Shown here one piece after another: positions 51,481-59,930 of a stretch of 61,507 bases of DNA (within the stretch, counting starts at the first letter, position 1; every line of letters begins with the position of its first letter). Below the pieces are notes generated by a model that ran no database searches, was not told the DNA's origin, and saw only the letters and a list, made by a program, of their open reading frames with translations. The stretch spans positions 1 through 61,507 of the forward strand of contig REEB01000214.1 in NCBI GenBank assembly GCA_007695295.1. The letters are read 5' to 3'. This DNA comes from Puniceicoccaceae bacterium. GTDB lineage: Bacteria > Verrucomicrobiota > Verrucomicrobiia > Opitutales > Opitutaceae. A program made the translations under genes and the position numbers.

Positions 51481-51816
51481 ATGAAAATCAAAGCATATCT
51501 CAAACCTTACTGCGGCTGGAGCAACGGCGTCCGGGCCATCCTGGCCAAGTACAATCTGGAGTACTCCGACATCGATATCATCAACCATCCGGAAAATTAT
51601 GCCGAGATGGTGCGCAAGTCGGGCCAGCCGCTCTCGCCCTGCGTGGAAATCGACGGTGTCATGCTTGCCGACGTGAGCGGGGAAGAAGTGGAGAACTACC
51701 TGCTGAGCAACGAGTTGGTGAAGCCCAACGACGTCGAGCCGGAAGCGCCGACGAACCAGGCTTGCTCCGACGAGGAACACCGCAAGGCTTCCTCCCAACC
51801 CATGCGTTTCTTTTGA
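51481..51816 (+). CDS. Monothiol glutaredoxin-like protein
   Basis: The 111 aa protein is a thioredoxin-fold glutaredoxin: MKIKAYLKPYCGWSNGVRAILAKYNLEYSDIDI, with active site C11-G-W-S14, only one cysteine, and SPCVEIDGVMLADVSGEEVENYL carrying the cis-Pro loop and glutathione-site region. Typical dithiol glutaredoxins have CPYC, and the CGFS class binds iron-sulfur clusters. CGWS is a variant close to the latter. A C-terminal tail of about 30 residues (PNDVEPEAPTNQACSDEEHRK) is not part of the fold. Confidence 0.82.
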   Translation: MKIKAYLKPYCGWSNGVRAILAKYNLEYSDIDIINHPENYAEMVRKSGQPLSPCVEIDGVMLADVSGEEVENYLLSNELVKPNDVEPEAPTNQACSDEEHRKASSQPMRFF

Positions 51817-51847
51817 CCAGCCCCGCCCAACTGGTTCGAATCTCGCC

Positions 51848-51875
51848 GGGCCGGTCTTCGTACCGGCCCTTTTTG
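51848..51875 (+). terminator. Intrinsic terminator after the glutaredoxin gene
   Basis: A perfect 8-bp stem (GGGCCGGT with ACCGGCCC, 51848-51855 and 51862-51869), 6-nt loop, then TTTTT. Confidence 0.88.
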
Positions 51876-51918
51876 CGCCAAGCGCCCATCGCCCGCCAAA
51901 GCCCTTTCCCTTTCGCTC

Positions 51919-54900
51919 ATGACCCGTCCCGCCACCGTCCTTCCTTCGCCCCTGCACCGCTGGGAGTTCGAGCATGATGCCTGTGGCATCGGCCTGATCG
52001 CCAACCTTCACGGCAAGGCCTCCCACGACCTCCTCGCCAGGGCCATCACCGCCCTCAAACGCCTGGCCCACCGCGGCGCGATCGATGCGGACGCCATCAC
52101 CGGCGACGGCGCCGGGGTTCTCACCCAGCTTCCCATCGCCTTGCTCCGCGAGCACCTCGAAGGCCGCAAAAAGGCCCTCTTTGCCGATCGCGATCTCGGC
52201 GTCGGCATGGTTTTTCTGCCCCGGGACGACGACTATGCCCAGGCCCACGGCAAACGCATCATCGAGGAGGCGGTCCGCGCCGAAGGTCTCGCTTTTTTGG
52301 ACTGGCGGACCGTTCCAGTGGACTCGAGCTGTCTCGGGCGCAAGGCCGAGGAAACGCAGCCGCTCATTCTCCAAGCCCTCGTTGCCCGCAAGGACGATAT
52401 CGAGGACGATGCCTTCGAACGGAAACTCTACCTTGCCCAGAAGGTGAGCGAGCGCCGGGCCACCGAGGCCGGCATCGAAGGCTTTTACATCTGCAGCTTC
52501 TCCAGCCGGACCATCGTTTACAAAGGCCTGCTCAACTCCCCGCAGATCCGGCGCTACTTCCTCGACCTGCGCTCCCCTCTCTACACGACCGCCTTCGTCA
52601 TCTTTCACCAGCGGTACTCCACCAACACCTTCCCCACCTGGCACCTCGCCCAGCCCTTCCGGATGATGGCCCACAACGGTGAGATCAACACCATCCGGGG
52701 CAACCGCAACCTCATGCGCGCCCGCGAACGCTCCACCGCCTACGGCGTCTGGGGCGAACGCTTCGCCGATCTCCGGCCGCTCGTCCAGCCCGACATGTCG
52801 GACTCGGCCAGCTTCGACAACGCCCTCCAGGCCATCACCCTCGGCGGTCGCAGCCCGCTCAACGCCTGCGCCATGATGATGCCACCCGCCTGGGAAAAGG
52901 ATGAGTTGATGGATCCCGGGCTGCGGGCCTTCTACCGTTACCACGCCTGCCTGCTGGAACCGTGGGACGGTCCCGCCGCCATCGCCTTCTCGGACGGCCG
53001 CTACGTCGCCGCCGCACTCGACCGCAACGGGCTGCGCCCCGCCCGTTACAAGCTCTATGACGACGGTACCTTCGTGCTCGCCTCCGAAGCGGGCCTCATA
53101 CCCGAAGACGGCCTGAAAATTCTCTCCAGCGGCCGCCTCGGCCCGGGCCGGATGGTTGCCATCGACCTTGTGGAGCACCGCTTTCTCTCCGACGAGGACA
53201 TCAAGTCCGGCTTCGCCGCCGAGTCCCGCTTTCGCCAGTGGTGCGACGATCACCTGACTTGTCTCCATGCCATTTCCGTCGGCGGCACCCGGCAGGAGTC
53301 CTCTTCAACCGGAGATATCGCCCGGCCCCGGGATCTTCAGCGCCCACAGGTCGCCTTTGGCTTCGAAGAAGACGAGTTCGAAGCCGTCCTGCGTCCGATG
53401 GCTGAAAACGCCGGGGAGCCCACGGCTTCGATGGGTGACGACACTCCGCTGGCCGTTCTCTCCCGCCGTCCGCGCCTGCTCTATACCTACTTCAAGCAGC
53501 TCTTCGCCCAGGTCACCAATCCCGCCATCGACTCCATCCGGGAGCGCTCGGTCATGTCACTGAACATGATCCTCGGCGGAAGGCTTGGACTCTTTGAGGA
53601 CCTGCCCGCTTCCACCGGCCTGGTGGAAATCGAATCCCCCCTGCTCTTCGATGAGGAGCTGGCCGATCTCTTCAGCATCAAGGCCCTCGGCGGCCGGGTG
53701 CAGCGCTTGAGCGTCTGCTTCGACCAAAAAGCCGGCCCCGAGGGCTTGGAAGCCGCTGTCAAGGCGCTCGCCAAGCGCTCCGCCGAGGTGGTCGAGTCCG
53801 GCGCCGCCAAGATCATCGTCCTGTCCGACCTGCAGGTCGGTCCCGACCAAGCCGCCATTCCCATGCTGCTCGCCACCGGCGCGGTCCACCAGCAGCTCGT
53901 GCGCTCCGGGCTCCGGCTCCGCTGCGACATCGTCTGCGAGACCGGTGAGGCCCGCGATGTGCACCAAATCGCGACTCTCCTCGGCTATGGCGCCAATGCC
54001 GTCAACCCCTGGCTGGCCCTGGCGCTGATCCGCGAGAAGGCAGGTGAAGAGGCCTTTGGGCCGGAGATCACCCCCGAAAAAGCCCGGGCGAACTACCGGA
54101 AGGCGATCGAAAACGGCCTCCTCAAGATCATGGCCAAGATGGGCATCAGCACTCTCTTCAGCTACCGGGCGGCCCAGATTTTCGAGGCCATCGGGCTCGG
54201 TCACAAACTGGTTGAAGAGTGTTTTTATGGCACGCCGACTCCCGTCGGCGGCATTTCCTACGAGCACTTGGGGGAAGAGCTCTTTCGACGCCACGGTCTC
54301 GCCTATGGCACCGAAGGGCCGGCCGAGTTGTCCCGGGAGGGCTACCTGCGCATCTTCCGGCGCGGTGGCGAGTTCCATGCCTGGAATCCCCAGTTGGTGG
54401 CCGGTCTGCACCGTTTCGTCCACAGCGGAACACCCGGTGATTACGACCACTACCTCAATTTCGGCAACCAGCACCCGCCCGCGGGGATCAAGGACCTGCT
54501 CCGCTTCCGCTTCACCCGCCCGGAGGTGAATCTCGAAGAAGTCGAGCCGATCGAGGACATCCGGCGGCGCTTCACCACCGCGGGCATGTCCCTGGGGGCG
54601 CTTTCGCCGGAGGTGCATGAGGTCTTGGCCATCGCCATGAACCGCATCGGCGGCAAATCCAACTCCGGGGAAGGCGGCGAGGATCCTCGGCGCTACTCCT
54701 TGCTTGAAAACGGTGACAACGCCAATTCCGCCATCAAGCAGGTCGCCTCCGGCCGCTTCGGCGTCACCGCCGAGTATCTCGCCTCCGCCAAGGAAATCGA
54801 GATCAAGGTCGCCCAGGGGGCCAAACCCGGCGAGGGAGGCCAGCTCCCCGGACACAAGGTTTCACCCCTTATCGCCCGCCTCCGCTATAGCGTGCCCGGC

Positions 54901-56481
54901 GTCACCCTCATTTCTCCTCCGCCGCACCACGACATTTACTCCATTGAGGATCTCGCCCAGCTCATCTTCGACCTCAAGGAGGTCAACCCGCGGGCCAAGG
55001 TCTGCGTCAAACTGGTCTCCTGCTCCGGCGTCGGCACCGTCGCCGCCGGCGTCGCCAAGGCCTACGCCGATGTCATTCTCATCTCCGGCCATGAAGGCGG
55101 CACCGGCGCCTCGCCGCTCTCCTCCATCAAGCACGCCGGGTCCGCCTGGGAGATCGGCGTCGCCGAGGCCCACCAGGTCCTGATGATGAACGGCCTCCGC
55201 AACCGAGTCGTCCTGCGCACCGACGGCGGCATGAAAACCGGCCGCGACATAGTCATCGCCGCCATCCTCGGGGCCGAAGAATTCAATTTCGGCACCGCCG
55301 CCCTCATCGCGGCCGGCTGCGCCATGTTCCGGGTCTGCCACCTCAACACTTGCCCGGTCGGCGTGGCCACCCAGCGCGACGACCTCCGGGCCAAGTTCTC
55401 CGGCAAGCCCGAATACGTGATCAACTTCTTCAACGCCGTCGCCGAGGACGTGCGCCGGCTTGTGGCCAAGCTCGGGTATCGGGAAATCAATGACATCATC
55501 GGCCGCACCGAGTTGCTCGAGCAGGTCGACGATCCCACCAACCCAAAAACCCGCCACCTCAACCTCTCCGGCCTCCTCCACAATCCGGATCCCTCCGGTG
55601 AACTCGACCGCTACCACACCCGCGAGCGCAACGAGCGCTTCGGATTCGAGGGCGGGCTCGACGAGGCCATTCTTCAGGAAGCCAAGGACGTCATCAACGG
55701 CAAGTCCGCCCGGCTGGTCGCACGCTACAAGGTGGGCAATGCCGACCGCTGCATCGGCACCCAGCTTTCCGGCGAAATCGCTTACCTCCGCGGCGACCAC
55801 GCCCTCCCTCCCGGCACCATCGACCTCACTTTCACCGGCAGCGCCGGCCAGAGCTTCGGCACCTTCCTAGTCGACGGCATCCGTCTCAAACTCATCGGCG
55901 AGGCCAATGATTATGTCGGCAAAGGCATGGCGGGCGGGGAAATCATCATCCGGCCCAAGCCGTCGGTGACGTACGCCTGGCACGAAAACACCATCATCGG
56001 CAACACCTGCCTCTACGGCGCCACCGGCGGTCTGCTTCTCGCCGCCGGACGGGCGGGAGAGCGCTTCTGCGTCCGCAACTCCGGCGCCATCGCGGTGGTC
56101 GAAGGTGTCGGTGACCACGGCTGCGAGTACATGACCCGCGGCACCGCCGTCATCCTCGGCCGCACCGGCCGCAACTTCGGCGCGGGCATGAGCGGCGGAC
56201 TCGCCTTTGTCTATGATCAGGACGAAGCCTTCGAGCAGCGCGTCAACCCCGCCATGGTCGGACTCCACCGCCTCAACGACGAGGAGGAGATCGATGCCCT
56301 GCGCCGCCTCATCGAGGCCCATGCCCGGCTCACCGAAAGCCCGCACGCCGCCCGGCTACTCGAAGACTGGGCCGCCTCCATCAGCCGGTTCTGGAAGGTT
56401 CTGCCGTATCCGCCGACCAAGGACACACCGGAGGTCGTGCTTCGCACCACCGACGTCCCCGCCGTTCTCGCTCCTGCCTGA
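51919..56481 (+). CDS. gltB: Glutamate synthase large subunit
   Basis: The 1520 aa protein has a 21-residue propeptide followed by C22 (FEHDACGIGLI), the N-terminal nucleophile of the class II amidotransferase domain. Then come QRYSTNTFPTWHLAQPFRMMAHNGEINT, the central domain, the FMN-binding synthase domain (SGEGGEDPRRYSLLENGD, LISGHEGGTGASPLSSIKHAG) with the 3Fe-4S cysteines in GCAMFRVCHLNTCPVGVATQ, and the C-terminal GXGXG beta-helix (GGEIIIRP, GNTCLYGATGG). It transfers the amide of glutamine to 2-oxoglutarate. The small subunit gltD is not adjacent. The start is ATG 51919. Confidence 0.97.
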   Translation: MTRPATVLPSPLHRWEFEHDACGIGLIANLHGKASHDLLARAITALKRLAHRGAIDADAITGDGAGVLTQLPIALLREHLEGRKKALFADRDLGVGMVFLPRDDDYAQAHGKRIIEEAVRAEGLAFLDWRTVPVDSSCLGRKAEETQPLILQALVARKDDIEDDAFERKLYLAQKVSERRATEAGIEGFYICSFSSRTIVYKGLLNSPQIRRYFLDLRSPLYTTAFVIFHQRYSTNTFPTWHLAQPFRMMAHNGEINTIRGNRNLMRARERSTAYGVWGERFADLRPLVQPDMSDSASFDNALQAITLGGRSPLNACAMMMPPAWEKDELMDPGLRAFYRYHACLLEPWDGPAAIAFSDGRYVAAALDRNGLRPARYKLYDDGTFVLASEAGLIPEDGLKILSSGRLGPGRMVAIDLVEHRFLSDEDIKSGFAAESRFRQWCDDHLTCLHAISVGGTRQESSSTGDIARPRDLQRPQVAFGFEEDEFEAVLRPMAENAGEPTASMGDDTPLAVLSRRPRLLYTYFKQLFAQVTNPAIDSIRERSVMSLNMILGGRLGLFEDLPASTGLVEIESPLLFDEELADLFSIKALGGRVQRLSVCFDQKAGPEGLEAAVKALAKRSAEVVESGAAKIIVLSDLQVGPDQAAIPMLLATGAVHQQLVRSGLRLRCDIVCETGEARDVHQIATLLGYGANAVNPWLALALIREKAGEEAFGPEITPEKARANYRKAIENGLLKIMAKMGISTLFSYRAAQIFEAIGLGHKLVEECFYGTPTPVGGISYEHLGEELFRRHGLAYGTEGPAELSREGYLRIFRRGGEFHAWNPQLVAGLHRFVHSGTPGDYDHYLNFGNQHPPAGIKDLLRFRFTRPEVNLEEVEPIEDIRRRFTTAGMSLGALSPEVHEVLAIAMNRIGGKSNSGEGGEDPRRYSLLENGDNANSAIKQVASGRFGVTAEYLASAKEIEIKVAQGAKPGEGGQLPGHKVSPLIARLRYSVPGVTLISPPPHHDIYSIEDLAQLIFDLKEVNPRAKVCVKLVSCSGVGTVAAGVAKAYADVILISGHEGGTGASPLSSIKHAGSAWEIGVAEAHQVLMMNGLRNRVVLRTDGGMKTGRDIVIAAILGAEEFNFGTAALIAAGCAMFRVCHLNTCPVGVATQRDDLRAKFSGKPEYVINFFNAVAEDVRRLVAKLGYREINDIIGRTELLEQVDDPTNPKTRHLNLSGLLHNPDPSGELDRYHTRERNERFGFEGGLDEAILQEAKDVINGKSARLVARYKVGNADRCIGTQLSGEIAYLRGDHALPPGTIDLTFTGSAGQSFGTFLVDGIRLKLIGEANDYVGKGMAGGEIIIRPKPSVTYAWHENTIIGNTCLYGATGGLLLAAGRAGERFCVRNSGAIAVVEGVGDHGCEYMTRGTAVILGRTGRNFGAGMSGGLAFVYDQDEAFEQRVNPAMVGLHRLNDEEEIDALRRLIEAHARLTESPHAARLLEDWAASISRFWKVLPYPPTKDTPEVVLRTTDVPAVLAPA

Positions 56482-56605
56482 GAGGGCGGCTCGCCGGCCT
56501 CAGCCCCTCATCCCGGCTGCGTCCGGTGGCAGGCGCGGCCGTCTGAGGTGGGTTGGGGTCCGGGCGCCGACCTCCGGTCAGCAAGCGCTCCGCCAGAACG
56601 AAACC

Positions 56606-57004
56606 TCACGCCACCTTGATCAGGCGAGGGGCGGAGTCTTTGCTGCGGGGAAGATGGACGAGCAGAATGCCATCGCACAACTCGGCGGTGATGCGATCGG
56701 CGGCAACACCCTCGCCGAGCCAAATGTGGAGGCGATAATCATGGCGTGCCTTCTCGATTTGGAAGGCCTGCCAATTCGCCCGCACGAACTGCGGCTTGCG
56801 GGCAGTTATAACCAGCTGATTGCCGCTCAGGACCAGCTCCACACCGGCTGGCTCCACCCCGGGAATGAACAACTCGAGCTTGAGGTCATCGCCGACATCA
56901 TGGAGGTCGCAGGGAGGGCGGATGAAGGTTCCGGGAGCCGCTTTCTCTGCAGATGCATCGTCGTCGGTCACCGGAGCTCGGTGGATCAGGGAAAGGGCAG
57001 TCAT
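56606..57004 (-). CDS. Hsp20/alpha-crystallin family small heat-shock protein
   Basis: The 132 aa protein has an alpha-crystallin domain: PPCDLHDVGDDLKLELFIPGVEPAGVELVLSGNQLVITARKP, RLHIWLGEGVAADRITAELCDGILLVHLPR (the A.l.nGvL.v.lPK motif). The N-terminal arm is short. It is an ATP-independent holdase chaperone. ATG 57004 is preferred. No CIRCE element is seen upstream. Confidence 0.88.
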   Translation of the reverse strand: MTALSLIHRAPVTDDDASAEKAAPGTFIRPPCDLHDVGDDLKLELFIPGVEPAGVELVLSGNQLVITARKPQFVRANWQAFQIEKARHDYRLHIWLGEGVAADRITAELCDGILLVHLPRSKDSAPRLIKVA

Positions 57005-57386
57005 GGCAAACAAAACAATGGGGGAGATGGAAAGCCTGGGGCGAAACCGGGGAGGAGGAAGAATCCTCAACGCCGCACAATGCGGACGGAGGAGGGCAAC
57101 AGGCGCGCTGTCATCAGCCCGACCGACTTGCGGACGGTTCGCCCGCTGAACATCCTCGGATGAGGATTCCGGAAAGCGGGGATACTGTGATCAAAGGCGG
57201 CCATGGGAAACTAAGCCATACAAAGCTTAAATCAGGCCGGAAATCAACCCAATCTCCATTTCCCGCCATAATTTCTGCCGGCTCACTCTCACTCCGGGTT
57301 CGATCGATACATTAAACGCTTCCAGCATCTTCACTCGGATGCAACGGGTCTTGCCACTGGCACGGGCACGCCTCAAGGTGGGGCAA
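57005..57386. other. Intergenic region between hsp20 and the LysM gene
   Basis: This 382-bp stretch holds no gene I can support. A small perfect hairpin, ATCCTC-GGAT-GAGGAT, lies near 57149-57165. The right part (about 57200-57320) is AT-richer and should hold the promoter of the LysM gene, but I see no clear hexamer pair. Confidence 0.45.
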
Positions 57387-58013
57387 ATGGTCCCATCAGA
57401 CGATTCCAATTCCAAAACCGGGCTCTACCTGTTGGTGGGAGCGTTATTGCTGGCGGCCCTCGGCTTGATCCTGGGGATTTATTCACTGTCAGTCGCCTCC
57501 TCCTTGCGTGGAGAGTTGGCCGACCTGCGCGAACATTCCGGATCTTTGGAAGAACTGCGCGAGCAGGCCACGAAAGCGGTGACGGACGCCGAACGCGCCC
57601 TCGGCCGCGTCGGTACCACACGCGAAGAAACCCAACGCGCATTTCAGGAAGTCGGCAATGAGCTGAGTTCGTTCCGCACCAGCCTCAACCGACTGACCAT
57701 CGACCTGCGCAACCTCACTGAAAAAGTCGGTGAGCTCGAGCAGCGCCCCGCCCGCTCCACGGTTGCAACCACCCCATCGCACGCTCCCGAGGCGGGCAAT
57801 GTCACCGCACCTGCGACCACCCGGCCGGCCCCGGAGCGCACCGAGGACCTCGGTCCGGACCGGGCGTATACCATTCGTCAGGGTGATACCTTTTCGCGTC
57901 TCTCGCTGCTCTTCGGTGTCACCATCGACGAGCTTATCGCGGCCAACCCCGGAGTGGACCCCCGGCGCCTGAGGATCGGCCAACGGGTAATCATCCCCGA
58001 GCCCGGCAACTGA
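57387..58013 (+). CDS. Membrane-anchored coiled-coil LysM protein
   Basis: The 208 aa protein has an N-terminal anchor (GLYLLVGALLLAALGLILGIYSL), a coiled-coil region (about 40-120; LREHSGSLEELREQATKAV, RTSLNRLTIDLRNLTEKVGELEQ), a Thr/Pro-rich linker, and one C-terminal LysM domain (YTIRQGDTFSRLSLLFGVTIDELIAANPGVDPRRLRIGQRVIIP), which binds peptidoglycan. It probably ties the inner membrane to the cell wall. The start ATG 57387 is one of the few with a purine-rich AAGGTGG upstream. The next gene begins 8 nt after its stop. Confidence 0.88.
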   Translation: MVPSDDSNSKTGLYLLVGALLLAALGLILGIYSLSVASSLRGELADLREHSGSLEELREQATKAVTDAERALGRVGTTREETQRAFQEVGNELSSFRTSLNRLTIDLRNLTEKVGELEQRPARSTVATTPSHAPEAGNVTAPATTRPAPERTEDLGPDRAYTIRQGDTFSRLSLLFGVTIDELIAANPGVDPRRLRIGQRVIIPEPGN

Positions 58014-58020
58014 AACAGCA

Positions 58021-58614
58021 ATGGCCGAAGGCGCGGGCGGCGGGGATCGTCGCGGGTTGAACGGCTGGAGCTTGGTGGGCGAGGCCGCCCACGCCGACTG
58101 CAAGGTTTTTCACGTCTACCGGGAGCGGTTCCGGCAGGACGGCGCCCGGGGCCGGGAAGGTGAATTCTATGTCTGCCGCACGCGGCCATTTGCGCTGGTT
58201 CTCGGGCTCACGCCGGAGCGCGAACTGGTCTTGGTGCGTCAATTCCGGTTCGGCAGCCGGGACTTCTCTCTGGAAGTGCCGGGGGGGCTGGTCGACGCAG
58301 GTGAATCTCCACTGGAAGCCGCCGTGAGGGAATTGCGCGAAGAAACGGGTTACGAAGGCCGCAGCCCGCGGGAGATCGGCCGGGTTCGCTCCAACCCCGC
58401 CATTCTCAACAACTGGTGCCACTTTGTCCTCATCGAAGAGGCGGTCGGCTCCGGCGCCCTGCAGTGGGATGAAAACGAAGAAATGGAGATCCTGACCGCA
58501 CCGGTCGGCCAGGTCCTGGCCTGGGCGCGGGAAGGTGCCATCACCCATGCCCTGGCGGTTGGCGCGCTTTTCTATCTCGAAGGCGAGCTGCGCGAGCGCG
58601 GGCGGCTGGGTTGA
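58021..58614 (+). CDS. Nudix hydrolase, ADP-ribose pyrophosphatase-like
   Basis: The 197 aa protein has a complete Nudix box at about 89-111 (GLVDAGESPLEAAVRELREETGY; G-x5-E-x7-RE-x2-EE-x-G), preceded by VLVRQFRFGSRDFSLEVPGG, a pattern of ADP-ribose/NUDT5-type enzymes. The metal-binding glutamates are E107 and E108 with E104. It is translationally close to the LysM gene (gap 7 nt), so they share a transcript. Confidence 0.9.
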   Translation: MAEGAGGGDRRGLNGWSLVGEAAHADCKVFHVYRERFRQDGARGREGEFYVCRTRPFALVLGLTPERELVLVRQFRFGSRDFSLEVPGGLVDAGESPLEAAVRELREETGYEGRSPREIGRVRSNPAILNNWCHFVLIEEAVGSGALQWDENEEMEILTAPVGQVLAWAREGAITHALAVGALFYLEGELRERGRLG

Positions 58615-58752
58615 GCCGCAGTCCGGGCGGGCGGGTTTCTGTGTATAAAGAACGTCCTGACGAACCGGATACGTGAGGACGGAGTTTCGGATGGGGCTTA
58701 CGGACCGGCCCACGCCCGCTGTCCAAGACCACACCCGGTCCCGGAAATGGAA

Positions 58753-58780
58753 ACGACGCGCGTGCCGGCACGCGCGTCGT
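58753..58780 (-). terminator. 28-bp perfect palindrome, probable terminator of the charged secreted protein gene
   Basis: ACGACGCGCGTGCC and its exact reverse complement abut at 58753-58780. On the minus strand the palindrome is followed by TTTCCATTTCC, and it lies 38 nt after the stop of the minus-strand gene. It can fold into a 12-bp hairpin with a 4-nt loop. The short T-tract makes termination moderately likely. Confidence 0.6.
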
Positions 58781-58818
58781 CAAGAATCACAGTAAGCGAT
58801 GAGCCGGGATCTTTCGGC

Positions 58819-59469
58819 TCAGCGTTCGGGGCGGTTTTCCGGGGGAGGCCGGCGGCCCTCACCACGCTCACCGCGCTCGCGGCTTTCGCGGGCTTCGCGG
58901 ACACGTTCGCGGGGCGGCTGCCCATCGCCGCGCTGCCAGCGGCGTTCCTGACCGTCCCGGGCGGCTCCAAGCGCGTCCCGCATGCGCTCGCGGACTTCCT
59001 CCTCCTCGGCTTCCGTCAAGGGACCTTCCCCCTCGAGTTCGAAGCGCTCGCGGAGCAAGGCGGGAAAATCGGGGTTCTCACCGGCACGGCGGTCCCGCAT
59101 ATAGCTCATCCAGGCCTGGCGTTCTTCCGGGGTGAGGGCCTGCTGGTCGCGCAGCCGCATCATGATGGCACGGCGCTGGGCGGGAGGCATCTCGGCGAGG
59201 CGCTCCCGAAACTGAGTCTGTAGCGCCTGCCGGGCCTCGCCGCGTTGTTCTGGTGTCATTTCACCCAGCTTCTCACGCAATTCGGCCTGGGCGGCACGAC
59301 GCTCCTCGACGAAGTTCCGGATGGCTTCACGTTGTTCTTGGGAAAGTTCCTGGGCGGCATCGGCCCGCGCGGGGCGGGGACGCTCCCGCTCGGGATTCTG
59401 GGCGGCCAAGGGCGATCCCAGGAATAACATTGCGGGGAGCAGGGAGATGAGTAGTGCTTTAAGTTTCAT
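58819..59469 (-). CDS. Secreted Arg/Glu-rich protein of unknown function
   Basis: The 216 aa protein has a signal peptide (MKLKALLISLLPAMLFLGSPLAAQ). The mature protein is almost entirely charged helical sequence with LTQ/SQEQREAIRNFVEERR, MTPEQRGEARQALQTQFRERL, MPPAQRRAIMMRLRDQ and LTPEERQAWMSYMRDR, a spaced L/MxPxxR pattern recalling Spy/CpxP-like periplasmic proteins (LTxxQ). The C-terminal 60 residues are low-complexity Arg/Glu/Gly. Function unknown. Confidence 0.7.
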   Translation of the reverse strand: MKLKALLISLLPAMLFLGSPLAAQNPERERPRPARADAAQELSQEQREAIRNFVEERRAAQAELREKLGEMTPEQRGEARQALQTQFRERLAEMPPAQRRAIMMRLRDQQALTPEERQAWMSYMRDRRAGENPDFPALLRERFELEGEGPLTEAEEEEVRERMRDALGAARDGQERRWQRGDGQPPRERVREARESRERGERGEGRRPPPENRPER

Positions 59470-59558
59470 GGCGGGATTTTGTTTCCGGAAAGCCTGACGC
59501 CCGCGGCGTCCGGCGGTTACACCGGGCCGCTATCTCCGCCGGCCCTCCACGGCCCCGC

Positions 59559-59912
59559 ATGTACCAAGTCACCTTCAGCGAACAGAGTATCCGCGAACTC
59601 AATCGGATCGACAAACTCATCCAGCTCGAACTGCTCGAACCTCTCGGCAACCTCACCGCCCGCGAGCTGGAGCACCCGCGTGAACCGCTCGGCAGTTTCA
59701 CCCGCGATGGCATCCGTTTCTTCCGCCTTCGCAGCGGCGATTACCGCTTTTACTTCGAGATCCGGCCCCCCGACAGTCTTTTTGTGCATTACATCCTGCA
59801 TTCCAATTCCTGGACGGATTTTGTTTTCCGGACCAAATTGCCCGTGAGTGAGGAGCAACTTTTGGAGCAGCACCAGTCGTTCTGGAAATACCTCGAAACA
59901 CTCGGCAAATAA
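59559..59912 (+). CDS. RelE/ParE-fold protein, no adjacent antitoxin
   Basis: The 117 aa protein has the RelE/ParE pattern: MYQVTFSEQSIRELNRIDKLIQLELLEPL, then FTRDGIRFFRLRSGDYRFYFEIRPPDSLFVHYILHS, matching 'g..R.RvGdYRviy.i....i.v..i.HR'. The last histidine/arginine pair typical of active toxins is partly altered (ILHSNSW). It has a C-terminal extension of about 30 residues. No antitoxin gene is seen on either side. Instead pssA follows 18 nt later. It may therefore be a domesticated RelE-fold protein rather than a toxin. Confidence 0.72.
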   Translation: MYQVTFSEQSIRELNRIDKLIQLELLEPLGNLTARELEHPREPLGSFTRDGIRFFRLRSGDYRFYFEIRPPDSLFVHYILHSNSWTDFVFRTKLPVSEEQLLEQHQSFWKYLETLGK

Positions 59913-59930
59913 CCCTGGCCCGCCCGCGAC

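Noticed and set aside
51830-51850. GGTTCGAATC resembling a tRNA T-loop
   Set aside because: The flanking 5-mers (ACTGG and CTCGC) cannot pair as a T stem, and no acceptor or anticodon arm is found upstream. It is the start of the terminator region after the glutaredoxin gene.
56482-57386. CIRCE or ROSE-type heat-shock element near hsp20
   Set aside because: No TTAGCACTC/GAGTGCTAA pair and no ROSE-like hairpin over the start codon could be found.
59559-59912. Toxin-antitoxin module
   Set aside because: Only the RelE-fold protein is present. No short antitoxin gene lies within the neighbouring intergenic spaces on either strand.
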